Origin: Acetobacteraceae bacterium
GTDB taxonomy: Bacteria; Pseudomonadota; Alphaproteobacteria; Acetobacterales; Acetobacteraceae
Reading direction: 5' to 3'
Length of the DNA: 64,000 nucleotides
Assembly (NCBI GenBank): GCA_027482245.1
Contig: JAIXWG010000070.1
Location: 59,159 to 123,158 of the forward strand
Shown piece after piece: positions 43,133 to 52,018 of this stretch. The notes below the pieces were generated by a model, which did not search any database, was not told the DNA's origin, and saw only the letters and a list, made by a program, of their open reading frames with translations. The stretch's first letter is position 1. Each line of letters begins with the position of its first letter. A program made the translations under genes and the position numbers.

Positions 43133-44568
43133 TGGGGTGTCTCCTCGGTTCTTCTGTTCGCTGCGGTACGGCCCGACGCGCATTCCAGGACCTGGCCCGC
43201 CCGGAACACCGCTTCCTCGTCGAAGGGGCGGCCGACGATCTGAACGGCCAGCGGCATGCCGCTCTCGCCGAAGCCGAACGGTACGCTCATCGCCGGATGT
43301 CCCGTGACGTTGAAGGGACTGGCCTGCAGCGGCCACGCCGTCGGCTCGGCATCCGCCGCCGCGAAGGGCGCCACATCGAGCGAGATCGCGGTCAGCAGCA
43401 GGTCGACGCCCTGCATCACGCCGTCCACGGCTGCCGTCAGCCGGCGGCGGAGACGCAGCGCGTCCAGGTAGTCCGCGGCACCGATGACGGCACCGGCCGC
43501 AAAGCGCCGCGCGGTGATCGGCGCGAAACCGCGCGGGTTGCGGCGCAGTTCGCCCGCATGGATCGCGAAGGCCTCCGCCGTCATGATCACGCGGTTGACG
43601 GCGAGGAAGAGGTCGTAGTCCGGCAGCGCCACATCCGCGACCGTGGCGCCGGCCGCGCGCAGATGGGCGATCGCCGCCTCAATGGCATCCAAGGCTTCGG
43701 GCGCGAGAAGGGGGGAGGACGCGAAGAAGTGCCGCGGCACGCCGATCCGCATTCCTGCTACCCCATCGCCGAGCCGGGCGAGGTAGTCCGGCACGGGACG
43801 GTCGATGCTCGCCTCGTCCCTGGGGTCATGCCCCGCCATGACGCCCAGCGCGATGGCTGCTTCCTCGACGCTCGCGGCGAGGGGCCCGACGTGATCGAGG
43901 GTTGGCGAGAGCGGGAAGGCGCCGCGACAGGATACGCGGCCCCGGCTCGGCTTCAGGCCGACGATGCCGCACCAGGCGGCTGGCCCGCGGATGGACCCCG
44001 CGGTGCAGGAGCCTGGCGCCATCCGGATCATCCCCGCGGCCACGGCGGCGGCCGAGCCAGAGGAGGACCCGCCAGGAATGCGGCGGGGATCCCAGGGGTT
44101 GCGGGCTGGACGGAAGCGCGACTCGTTCGTCGGGCCGCCGAGCGCGAATTCGTAGGTATCCAGCTTGCCGAGAATGATGGCGCCGCCTGCCCGCAACCGG
44201 CCCACGACCGCCGCATCCTCCGCCGACGGCTTCAGCGCGCGGGTGCAGGAATTGCAGGTGGTGGGCCATCCCTCGACGTCGAAGATGTCTTTGATCGCCG
44301 TGGGGATGCCGTGGAGGGCCCCCCGATCCAGGCCGCCAGCGAGTTCCGCGTCGGCACGCTCCGCCGCGGCGAGCGCTGCATCGGGATCGAGAAGCACGAA
44401 GGCGTGGACACTGCCGTCGGTCACGGCGATCCGCGCCAGGGCGTCGCGCACCAGCGTCACAGCGGTCACGCTGCCGTCGCGCAGCTGGCGTGCCGCCGTC
44501 GCCAGGGGAGCCGCACCCTCGACGAAGGCGAGGGGGCGGGGGTAGCGTGAGGTCGCCGCCGGGTTCAC
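43129..44568 (-). CDS. Amidase signature family hydrolase
   Basis: A 479-residue Ser-cisSer-Lys hydrolase acting on C-N amide bonds. K93 (AIKDIF), S168 (PGGSSSGS) and S192 (AGSIRGPA) reproduce the triad with the exact spacing of FAAH (75 and 24 residues). The usual GSDTGGS is GSCTAGS here, a departure before the nucleophile that may change specificity. The start ATG is at 44568. The gene overlaps the solute-binding protein gene downstream. Members include GatA-like, urea amidolyase and amide-drug hydrolases; the substrate is unknown. Confidence 0.9.
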   Translation of the reverse strand: MNPAATSRYPRPLAFVEGAAPLATAARQLRDGSVTAVTLVRDALARIAVTDGSVHAFVLLDPDAALAAAERADAELAGGLDRGALHGIPTAIKDIFDVEGWPTTCNSCTRALKPSAEDAAVVGRLRAGGAIILGKLDTYEFALGGPTNESRFRPARNPWDPRRIPGGSSSGSAAAVAAGMIRMAPGSCTAGSIRGPAAWCGIVGLKPSRGRVSCRGAFPLSPTLDHVGPLAASVEEAAIALGVMAGHDPRDEASIDRPVPDYLARLGDGVAGMRIGVPRHFFASSPLLAPEALDAIEAAIAHLRAAGATVADVALPDYDLFLAVNRVIMTAEAFAIHAGELRRNPRGFAPITARRFAAGAVIGAADYLDALRLRRRLTAAVDGVMQGVDLLLTAISLDVAPFAAADAEPTAWPLQASPFNVTGHPAMSVPFGFGESGMPLAVQIVGRPFDEEAVFRAGQVLECASGRTAANRRTEETPH

Positions 44569-44631
44569 CGCACCTTCCTCCGGGACGTGGCGTCGGGGCT
44601 CTGGCTAGGCGCGACCCGGGAGGAGGACGGC

Positions 44632-44820
44632 ATGCCGGAACAGCGGGACGTCATGAACCCAGGCACCGCGCCCGCGCCGGATGGCGAGGACGCCGTCCTG
44701 GTCGCGGCGCTGGCGCTGGCGGGGGTCAGCTTGCCCACCGAATGGCTGCCCGCCACGGCCACCGAAAGCCGCGATCTTCGGGCGAAGATCGCGCGGTTGC
44801 GGGAGTGGGCGTTGTCCTGA
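44632..44820 (+). CDS. Small protein, possibly AtzG-like (DUF4089)
   Basis: A 62-residue protein with a strong AGGAGG ribosome site at 44621-44626. The sequence EDAVLVAALALAGVSLPTEWLP resembles the start of AtzG/DUF4089 proteins, which form complexes with amidases such as AtzE. Its neighbour is a divergent amidase gene only 63 bases away, which makes an amidase partnership plausible. The similarity is short and uncertain. Confidence 0.45.
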   Translation: MPEQRDVMNPGTAPAPDGEDAVLVAALALAGVSLPTEWLPATATESRDLRAKIARLREWALS

Positions 44821-44964
44821 CGTGATCCTTGCCCGGTTCTGGCGCCGGGAAGCCGGGCTGACAGGGATCGCACCCCTGACGGAAGGACGGTGCGGGCGTG
44901 ACTGTCAGAAGGGCAGGGAACGGAGGCATCCGATGACTCCTGGCCAGTGAAGTGGCCGCGGGGA

Positions 44965-46278
44965 TCAGGCGTGTTCGAGACCCGGGAACGGTCCTGCCCG
45001 GTTGAGGCCGGTGCGCAGGGCGGCGGCTCGTCGGTGACCTTCCAGCCCCTCGCGTGCGCTCTGCCGCACGGCGGGTGGCGCAACGGCGGCCACGCCGCGG
45101 GCGTCCAGCCACTGATGCGTGCAGACCTTCAGGTAGGAGCCGACCCAGAGGCCGCCCGTGTAGCGCCCGGCGCCGAGCGTCGGTAGCGTATGGTTCGTGC
45201 CGCAGCACTTGTCGGAATAGACGACGCTGGCCAGCGGCCCGATGAAGAGGGAGCCGTAGTTGCGCAGCCTGGCCGCGGTAGCCTGCGGATCGGCGGTGTG
45301 GACCTGCAAATGCTCGGCGGCGATGTGGTCGGAGTAGGCGATCATCGCAGCCTCGTCGGCACAGAGCACGACCTCGCCATAGTCGCGCCAGGCCCGACCG
45401 GCGACATCAGCCGTGGACAGGTCTTCAAGCTGGCGCTCGACCTCGGCCACCGTTGCCTCCGCCAGGCTGCGGCTGGTGGTGATGAGGCCGACGCGGGTCA
45501 TCACATCATGCTCGGCCTGGGCGAGCAGGTCGGTCGCGATCATGCCTGCATCGCCGGTCTCGTCGGCCACGACGTAGATCTCGCTGGGGCCGGCGAGCTG
45601 GTCGATGCCGACCTTGCCGAAGACCTGGCGCTTCGCCTCGTTCACATAGGCATTGCCGGGACCGAAGATCTTGTCGACTGCCGGCACGGTCTCGGTGCCG
45701 AAGGCCATGGCGGCAATCGCCTGGGCACCGCCGATGCGGAAGATGCGGTCGGCGCCGGAGAGGCTGCAGACCGCGATCATGTCGGGATGGGCGCCAGGCG
45801 GCAGGCAGGCGATCACCTCGTCGCAGCCGGCCACGCGGGCGGGGACGATGGTCATGATCGGTGCCGACAGCAGGGGGTAGCGGCCACCGGGAACATAGGC
45901 GCCGACGCGGCGGATCGGGATGATGCGGTGCCCGAGATGCAGGCCGGGCAGCGGCTCCACCTCCAGCGGCAGCAGCGTGCCCAGCTGGGCGGCGGCGAAA
46001 TCCCGCACCCGGGCGATGGCGAATTCACTGTCGGCGCGGGCGGCGGGGTCCAGTCGGGCGACCGTATCTGCCCGTTCGGCCGCCGTCACCTCGAAGGCTT
46101 CGAGATCCGATCTGTCGAAGGCCAAGGCGTATTCGCGCACGGCCGCGTCGCCGCGGGCCCGGACATTGTCGAGGACGCCCTTCACCGTTGCACCCAGCGC
46201 GTCATTGTCCCCGAAGGAATCGCGCCGCACGGCCTTGATGAAGGTCAGGCCGGCCTGGGGTGCAGCATCTGCGAGCAT
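44965..46278 (-). CDS. HisD-like NAD-dependent alcohol dehydrogenase (histidinol dehydrogenase family)
   Basis: A 437-residue protein of the histidinol dehydrogenase family. VGAYVPGGRYPLLS, FRIGGAQAIAAMAFGTETVPAVDKIFGPGN and DQLAGPSEIYVVADE are signature parts, and HLQVHT plus CGTNHTLPT supply probable zinc and catalytic His. Its isolation from any his operon and its pairing with a regulator point to a catabolic paralog such as dihydroxypropanesulfonate 3-dehydrogenase (HpsN). The exact substrate is not determinable. A divergent XRE-cupin regulator starts 145 bases away. Confidence 0.8.
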   Translation of the reverse strand: MLADAAPQAGLTFIKAVRRDSFGDNDALGATVKGVLDNVRARGDAAVREYALAFDRSDLEAFEVTAAERADTVARLDPAARADSEFAIARVRDFAAAQLGTLLPLEVEPLPGLHLGHRIIPIRRVGAYVPGGRYPLLSAPIMTIVPARVAGCDEVIACLPPGAHPDMIAVCSLSGADRIFRIGGAQAIAAMAFGTETVPAVDKIFGPGNAYVNEAKRQVFGKVGIDQLAGPSEIYVVADETGDAGMIATDLLAQAEHDVMTRVGLITTSRSLAEATVAEVERQLEDLSTADVAGRAWRDYGEVVLCADEAAMIAYSDHIAAEHLQVHTADPQATAARLRNYGSLFIGPLASVVYSDKCCGTNHTLPTLGAGRYTGGLWVGSYLKVCTHQWLDARGVAAVAPPAVRQSAREGLEGHRRAAALRTGLNRAGPFPGLEHA

Positions 46279-46423
46279 GGGAACCTTCGAAGAAGGAGCG
46301 GGGCGGCAGGCCGATGGATCACGCTGTTGATCGAGCTTGGCTTGGCCGGCGCGCAGGATGGAAGTGGGCAGACCTGGCCGTGTTCACTATCCTCAACAGA
46401 GTTTCTGTGGCGGGAGGGCGGTG

Positions 46424-46972
46424 ATGGCGATGGTCGGCGCGGAACTGAAGGCGCTGCGAACCCGGCGCGGCCTCGGCCTGCGGGAGCTGGCAGCGCGATC
46501 GGGCGTCTCGCATTCCGCGATTTCGCTGATCGAGCGAGACCGGATGAGCCCGTCGGTGGACACGCTCGGCGCCATCCTCGGGGCGCTCGGCACCACGCTG
46601 TCCTCCTTCTTCGCGGAACTGACAAGCGGCCAGCCGAGCCGGCCCTTCTACCGCGCGGAGGAGCTGGTGGAGATCGGGCGGTCCGACCGCGTCTCCTACC
46701 GCTTGGTCGGCATGGACTACCCGAACCGGCGCATGCTGATGCTGGCCGAGCGATACGCGCCGGGCGCGGCGACGGAGGCGCGCGTAACCCATCGGGCGGA
46801 GGAAGCCGGGATCGTCACGCGCGGCGCGGTGGAAGTGGCGGTGGGAGACCGCACCATGGTGCTGCGGGCGGGAGATGCCTACTACTTCGACAGCCAGCAG
46901 CCGCACCGTTTCCGGAACGTCGATCCGGGTGTCAGCGAGATCGTCAGCGCCATCACCCCGCCGACCTACTGA
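46424..46972 (+). CDS. XRE-cupin transcriptional regulator
   Basis: A 182-residue regulator. The N-terminal helix-turn-helix (LKALRTRRGLGLRELAARSGVSHSAISLIERDRMSPS) is followed by a C-terminal cupin barrel (ARVTHRAEEAGIVTRGAVEV, GDAYYFDSQQPHRFRN). This architecture binds small ligands in the cupin. The ATG at 46424 has GGGAGG-like sequence just upstream and is preferred over 46337. Divergent from the HisD-like gene, it may regulate that gene and the following M81 peptidase and Bug receptor. Confidence 0.88.
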   Translation: MAMVGAELKALRTRRGLGLRELAARSGVSHSAISLIERDRMSPSVDTLGAILGALGTTLSSFFAELTSGQPSRPFYRAEELVEIGRSDRVSYRLVGMDYPNRRMLMLAERYAPGAATEARVTHRAEEAGIVTRGAVEVAVGDRTMVLRAGDAYYFDSQQPHRFRNVDPGVSEIVSAITPPTY

Positions 46973-47059
46973 AGCGGGGACTTTTCTGTCCGGGCTAGGC
47001 CCGCTGCTTGCGAAGCTTGGCGTAGAGAGTTGTGCTTCCGGCAACGGACGGGGGCGACG

Positions 47060-48580
47060 ATGGCGCAGAGACGGATCCTGGTTGGCGGAATCGCGCAGGA
47101 ATCCCACAGCTTCAATCCCGTGCTCATGGGCCGCTCCTGGTTCACTATCCGCACCGGCGGTCAGGCGGTGGAGGCGGCGCGTGGCAGCAACTCCGTGCTC
47201 GGCGGCGTCGTGGACGCGGCGGAGGCGAATGGCATCGAGGTGAGCGTGCCCGCCATGTTCCGCGCGCAATCCGGCGGGCCCGTGGAGGAAGCCGTCTTCG
47301 AGGAGGTGCGCGACATCATGTGCGAGGCGGCGCGCCGCGGCGACTTCGATGCGATCGTGCTGCCGCTGCATGGCGGGATGCTGACGCCGAGCCTGGATGA
47401 CCCCGAGGGCGCGCTGATCACGGCCCTGCGCGGGATCGTCGGCGACGACCTGCCCCTGACGGTCGGGTTCGACCTGCATGCCCATGTCACGCCGGAGATC
47501 CTGGCGGGCTGCGACCTGCTGGCGGGGTACCTCACCAACCCCCATGGGGACCAGGGGCAGACGGGGCGTCGCGCCTTCCTGGCGGCGCTGGGGATGCTGG
47601 AGGGACGCCTGCGGCCCATGCTGGCTGCGGTCCACCTGCCCATGCTGACGCTGGGCAATGACCGGACGGATGAGGAGCCGCTGCTCTCCCTGCACGCACG
47701 CGCGCGCCTGGCGGTGGAGACCGGGGAGGCCTGCGACGTCTCGATCTTCAACGCGCAGCAGTTCCTGGATGTGCGCGGCCTGGGGCAATGGGTGCTGGCC
47801 TATGGGAATGGCAGCGCGCCGAACGGCCTCGCGCTTGACCTGGCGCAGACACTCTGGGACCGGCGGCGGGAGCTGATCGGAACCTATCCGTCGCTCGACG
47901 AGTACCTCGACCGCGCGGCGCGCGGCACGGCGCGGCCGCTGATCCTGGGAGACCAGGGGGACCGCGTGGCGGGTGGCAGTCCGGGCGATGGGACCTTCGT
48001 CCTGCGTGCCCTGCTGGCACGCGACGACCTGCCGCCATCCGCCGTCCCGATCGCCGATGCGGCGGCGGTGCAGGGCTGCCAGGACGCAGGTCCGGGGGCG
48101 ACGGTCACGCTGACGGTGGGGGGGCGGTACTCCACCGTGTCTCCGCCCTTGACGGTCACAGGGCAGGTCGTGTCGGTCGGCCGATCCGCGCAGGTGGTCT
48201 ATGACGGACCGGCGGACGCGGGCTACCGCATCACGCTGGGCGGCTACGCGGTACTGCGTGTCGGCCAGGTGCACGTGGTCCTGACGGACCAGCCCTATTC
48301 CTACCTCGACCCCGGCTACTACCGTGCCATGGGCATCGACCCTGCGCTGATGGGGATCGTGATCACCCGGTCCGGCTACCACTTCACGCTGAACTACGCC
48401 GCGCTCGGCGACTGTGTAACGGTCGATACGCCCGGGATGACGTCCTATCGGGTGGCAGAGCTGCCGTTCAAGAAGGCGCGGCCCTTCTTTCCGCTGGACG
48501 AGATGGACTTCACGCCACGGCTCCATCGGTGTGGCGACGCGGTGGTGGATCCTTCAGCAACGCAATCGCCGCTGGCTTGA
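47060..48580 (+). CDS. M81-family (MlrC-type) metallopeptidase
   Basis: A 506-residue zinc enzyme of peptidase family M81, typified by microcystinase MlrC. It has the N-terminal ILVGGIAQESHSFNP with catalytic-site Glu/His, the VGFDLHAHVTPE segment, the LTNPHGDQGQTG segment with another His, and the C-terminal MlrC domain (about 310-500). Many M81 members hydrolyse small cyclic or amide substrates rather than peptides. The start is MAQRRILVGG at 47060. A Bug receptor gene follows 195 bases later in the same direction. Confidence 0.85.
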   Translation: MAQRRILVGGIAQESHSFNPVLMGRSWFTIRTGGQAVEAARGSNSVLGGVVDAAEANGIEVSVPAMFRAQSGGPVEEAVFEEVRDIMCEAARRGDFDAIVLPLHGGMLTPSLDDPEGALITALRGIVGDDLPLTVGFDLHAHVTPEILAGCDLLAGYLTNPHGDQGQTGRRAFLAALGMLEGRLRPMLAAVHLPMLTLGNDRTDEEPLLSLHARARLAVETGEACDVSIFNAQQFLDVRGLGQWVLAYGNGSAPNGLALDLAQTLWDRRRELIGTYPSLDEYLDRAARGTARPLILGDQGDRVAGGSPGDGTFVLRALLARDDLPPSAVPIADAAAVQGCQDAGPGATVTLTVGGRYSTVSPPLTVTGQVVSVGRSAQVVYDGPADAGYRITLGGYAVLRVGQVHVVLTDQPYSYLDPGYYRAMGIDPALMGIVITRSGYHFTLNYAALGDCVTVDTPGMTSYRVAELPFKKARPFFPLDEMDFTPRLHRCGDAVVDPSATQSPLA

Positions 48581-48617
48581 AGTCGCGGCTGGATATCCTT
48601 GTCCCATGCGACGCCAT

Positions 48618-48670
48618 CCGATCGGGTGAAAACCTCACGCAGGCGTCCACCATGCCGCCAGCAGGCCATT
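48618..48670. repeat. Dispersed imperfect repeat, copy B
   Basis: Partner of the repeat at 35948-36000. It lies 38 bases after the M81 gene stop and before the Bug receptor promoter. On the minus strand the two copies give similar short peptides (MACWRHGGRL and MACYRFGGRL), so a decayed coding element is possible. Confidence 0.55.
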
Positions 48671-48775
48671 CCATGGTTAGTGGGCCATTGTGCAGTGGCG
48701 CCGTGTCATGACTGCGGCCACAGTCGTCTCTGGCGGAGGGTGTCCCCGCCCACAGAACGAATACCGGAGGAACCG

Positions 48776-49732
48776 ATGGTGCGTCCCGTCCTGCTCATGC
48801 TTGCGGCGCTGCTGCTCAGTCCGCCGGCTGTGGCCCAATATCCCGAACGGCCGATCCGCCTGATCGTGCCGTTTGCCCCAGGCGGTGGCGGTGATCTGCA
48901 GGCGAGGCTGATGGCTGGCGTGATGTCGCCGCATCTCGGACAGCCCATCGTGATCGAGAACCGCACCGGCGCCGGCGGCAACATCGGCACCACAGCCGTG
49001 GCGCAAGCCGCAGCCGATGGCTACACCTTGCTCGCGACCACGCCTGCCTTCGTCATCAACGAGACCCTCTATGCGCGCCCCGGCTATTCGGTTGCGCGCG
49101 ACTTCGTCGGCGTCTCGCCCTGGGCCACCTCGCCCATGGTGCTCGTCGTCACCCCGTCGCTTCCCGTGAACTCGCTGTCGGAGCTTGTCGCCTATGTGCG
49201 TGCCAATCCGGGGCGCGTCACCTATGCCAGCGGCGGTATCGGGCTGATCACGCATATCGGGCAGGAACTGCTGAAGTTCAGGCAGAACCTGGATATGGTG
49301 CACGTGCCCTATCGCGGCCAGGCGCCCGCCATCACCGACCTGATCGCCGGCCAGGTGCAGATGAGCATGGACAGCCCGTTCAGCTCGATGCCTTTCATCC
49401 GCGCGGGCCGCCTGCGCGCCCTGGTTACGACCGGGACTGAACGGACCGCGACGCTCCCTGAAGTGCCAAGCGTCGTCGAGGCCGGCTACCCCGATCTCGT
49501 CGCCACGATCTGGTACGGGCTGGCGGCGCCGCGCGGCACGCCGGCGGCCGCGATCGCTCGGCTCAACGCCGCGGTCCAGGCTGCGCAGGCGCAGCAGGAA
49601 ACGCGCGCCGCGCTGGCGCAGAACGGCGCCGAGCCCTTCACCGCCGACGCCGCCGCGCATGACCGCTTCCTGCACACCGAAGTGGCGCGCTGGGGCGACG
49701 TGATCCGCGCGGCGAGGGTGCAGGTCGAGTAG
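48776..49732 (+). CDS. Bug/TctC-family periplasmic solute receptor
   Basis: A 318-residue orphan receptor. The ATG at 48776 has GGAGG about 6 bases upstream and gives MVRPVLLMLAALLLSPPAVA, a signal peptide cut before QYPERPIRLIVPFAPGGGGD. VIENRTGAGGNIGTT and ADGYTLLATTPAF are family marks. It ends 14 bases before the convergent end of the first enolase-superfamily gene. It may belong with the M81 peptidase upstream. Confidence 0.92.
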   Translation: MVRPVLLMLAALLLSPPAVAQYPERPIRLIVPFAPGGGGDLQARLMAGVMSPHLGQPIVIENRTGAGGNIGTTAVAQAAADGYTLLATTPAFVINETLYARPGYSVARDFVGVSPWATSPMVLVVTPSLPVNSLSELVAYVRANPGRVTYASGGIGLITHIGQELLKFRQNLDMVHVPYRGQAPAITDLIAGQVQMSMDSPFSSMPFIRAGRLRALVTTGTERTATLPEVPSVVEAGYPDLVATIWYGLAAPRGTPAAAIARLNAAVQAAQAQQETRAALAQNGAEPFTADAAAHDRFLHTEVARWGDVIRAARVQVE

Positions 49733-49746
49733 CGGAGGCGGCGCCG

Positions 49747-50919
49747 CTACCGCGGTGGACGCGCGCGCAGGGCGGCCTCGTTCACCTCGGTTCCCCAACC
49801 CGGGCGATCCGGCAGCACCAGCATGCCGTCCTCGATCCGCGGCGGCGCGGTGACGAACTCCATGCGCCAGGGGACGTCGTCCACGTCGATCTCCATGATC
49901 CGCAGGTTCGGGATGGTGGCGGCAAAATGGGCGCTCATCAGGTCGGTCAGCGGTCCGCCATAGTTGTGCGGAGCGACGTTGACCTCGTAGGCGTCTGCCA
50001 GCGCGGCCATCCTCGATGATTCGAGAAAGCCGTTCCACACCACATCGATGACGGCCACGTCGAGCGCGCCCACATCCAGCAGGCGCCGCAGCTCCTGCCG
50101 TCCGAGATAGGCCTCGCCCGAGGCGATCGGGCAGCGGCTGGCGCGGCGGATATGGGCCAGCGCCGTCGGGTCGTAGCTGTCCATCTCCAGCCACATCAGC
50201 CCGTGCGGTTCCACTGCCCGAGCGACGCCGAGCAGGCCCTCGGTCCTGAAATGGAAGTTGACGTCGAGCATCGCCTCCACCTCCGGCCCCGCGCCCAGGC
50301 GCATCGCGGTGAGCTGGCGGTCGAGTGATGCCAGGAAGTCCCGGTCGGGATTGAGTTCCGGGTACCCCGGCGTATGGGCGAACGAGGGGCTGAAATTCGT
50401 GAAGGCACCGTCGCGAAACGGCATCACGCTGGTCTTGAAGGCGCGGAAGCCGCGCCGGCGGACTTCCTCGCCGAGACGGGCCCAGTCGTCGTAGGACTTG
50501 ATGGGTGGCACGCCCATCAGCGCCGCGTGGCGGACGCGGTAGCTGCCGCAATGTGACCAGTACACCGGGATGCGGTCGCGCAGCGCGCCACCGAGCAGCG
50601 CGTGGACGGGCACGCCGAGCGCCTTGCCCTTGATGTCGAGGAGCGCGTTGGTCAGCGCCGCGATGGCGTGCTGGTTGACGCCGCCGCCGGCCTGCAGGGT
50701 GCGGCCGCGCAGCAGCGCGGCGGCGGCTTCGATGGCGAGCGGATCGCGGCCGATCAGTAGTTCGCCGAGGGCGCGGATCACGCCACCCAGGCCCACAGTG
50801 CCGGTGTGCTCGCCATACTCGGACCAGCCGACGATGCCGTCCGCCGTGGTGATCTTCACGAAGCAGGCCAGGCGCCAGCCGGCATCGGCCTGCAGGGTCT
50901 CGATCCGCACGATCTTCAT
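49747..50919 (-). CDS. Enolase superfamily enzyme, mandelate racemase/galactonate dehydratase-like subgroup
   Basis: A 390-residue enzyme that abstracts an alpha proton of a carboxylate substrate. Metal ligands appear in MLDVNFHF (Asp), MWLEMDS (Glu) and IASGEAYLG (Glu). A likely His/Asp dyad is VIDVVWNG and NVAPHNYGGP. The catalytic Lys position of the second strand has AFKTSV rather than K-x-K, as in dehydratase-type members. The ATG at 50919 (MKIVRIETL) lies 4 bases past the end of the upstream enolase gene, so both are one operon. The role is probably a sugar-acid dehydratase. Confidence 0.82.
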   Translation of the reverse strand: MKIVRIETLQADAGWRLACFVKITTADGIVGWSEYGEHTGTVGLGGVIRALGELLIGRDPLAIEAAAALLRGRTLQAGGGVNQHAIAALTNALLDIKGKALGVPVHALLGGALRDRIPVYWSHCGSYRVRHAALMGVPPIKSYDDWARLGEEVRRRGFRAFKTSVMPFRDGAFTNFSPSFAHTPGYPELNPDRDFLASLDRQLTAMRLGAGPEVEAMLDVNFHFRTEGLLGVARAVEPHGLMWLEMDSYDPTALAHIRRASRCPIASGEAYLGRQELRRLLDVGALDVAVIDVVWNGFLESSRMAALADAYEVNVAPHNYGGPLTDLMSAHFAATIPNLRIMEIDVDDVPWRMEFVTAPPRIEDGMLVLPDRPGWGTEVNEAALRARPPR

Positions 50920-50923
50920 GGCG

Positions 50924-52018
50924 TCAGACGACCTCGTATTCGCGCAGCGCGGGGCCATCGAAGATGACGCCGTGGCCCGGTGCTTCGCCCAGCGTCATGC
51001 GACCGTTGCGCACCGGAAGCGGGACGGTGGTGGCGCCGATCTCGGCCAGGCCGAAGCCGAAGATGTTCTCCACCGCCGTGCAGTTCGGCAGGGCCGCCGC
51101 GAGGTGCGCCGTCAGCTCCAGCGCGCCGTGCGGCGACACGGGGCGGTTGGCGCAGGCGCCGAGTGCCGCGATGCGCAGCCATTCCGTGATGCCGCCGACC
51201 TTCCAGGGGCAGGGCTGGAGGACATCGACCGCCTCGGCCCGCACGTAGTTCCAGAACTCGAAGCGGTTGCCGAGCCGTTCGCCAAGCGCCACGGGAATGC
51301 CGCCCTGCGCGCGGATCAGCGCATGGCCGCCGACGTCGTCGGAGAGCGACGGTTCCTCGATGAAGCCGGGGCGTGTCTCCGCCAGCATGCGGCAGCGCTG
51401 CACGGCTTCCGCCGGCGTCCACTTCTGGTTGGCGTCCAGCAGCAACTCGCGATCCGGGCCGATCAGCGCACGGACGGCACGGCAGCGCTCTAGATCCTCC
51501 TCGGCATTCGCGCGGCCGACCTTCAGCTTGAAGGCCGCGTAGCCTTGCAGGAGATGGCCTTCAACCTGTGCGAGCAGCTCGTCCTGGGTGAGATGAATGT
51601 TGATCGCGCTGGCGTAGACTGGAACCTCGCTCCGGCTGCCGCCGAGCAGGCGGTGCAGCGGTTCGCCCGCGGCACGTGCCTTTGCATCCCAGAGAGCGAC
51701 GTCGATCGGGGCGAGGGCGAGCGTGGTCAGGCCGCCGGAGCCCGCGAAGTGGCAATGGGTCCAGAGCCGCTGCCAGATCCGCTCATGGTGCCGCGCATCC
51801 TGCCCGATCAGCAGGGGAAGCAGGTAGTTGTCGATCAGCGCGCGTGCCGCCAGCGCGCCGACGCCCGGTGTCGTCGCCCAACCCGTACCGATGGGTCCAG
51901 CCTCCGATTCCAGCGTGACGAGGATCAGTTCCCGATGCGTCAGCGTCAGCGTGGCGGACGCAACGGTCTGGCGCAGCGGGATCCGGAAGACCCTTATCGT
52001 GACCGCTGTGATGCGCAT
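50924..52018 (-). CDS. Enolase superfamily enzyme, mandelate racemase-like subgroup
   Basis: A 364-residue barrel enzyme. Here the K-x-K pair is intact (AAFKLKVGR), with LLDANQKW, FIEEPS and VALGERLG for metal ligands and PVSPHGALEL supplying the His on the opposite face. Both acid/base faces are therefore present, which fits racemase/epimerase or syn-dehydratase chemistry. The ATG at 52018 has GGGAGG upstream. It is first in a two-gene operon with the enzyme at 49747. It is divergent from the LigI-like gene, with 545 bases between. Confidence 0.82.
   Translation of the reverse strand: MRITAVTIRVFRIPLRQTVASATLTLTHRELILVTLESEAGPIGTGWATTPGVGALAARALIDNYLLPLLIGQDARHHERIWQRLWTHCHFAGSGGLTTLALAPIDVALWDAKARAAGEPLHRLLGGSRSEVPVYASAINIHLTQDELLAQVEGHLLQGYAAFKLKVGRANAEEDLERCRAVRALIGPDRELLLDANQKWTPAEAVQRCRMLAETRPGFIEEPSLSDDVGGHALIRAQGGIPVALGERLGNRFEFWNYVRAEAVDVLQPCPWKVGGITEWLRIAALGACANRPVSPHGALELTAHLAAALPNCTAVENIFGFGLAEIGATTVPLPVRNGRMTLGEAPGHGVIFDGPALREYEVV

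Noticed and set aside
44821..44964. Possible structured RNA with two GC hairpins between the small gene and the HisD-like gene
   Set aside because: The hairpins do not match a riboswitch I know and fit chance in GC-rich DNA.
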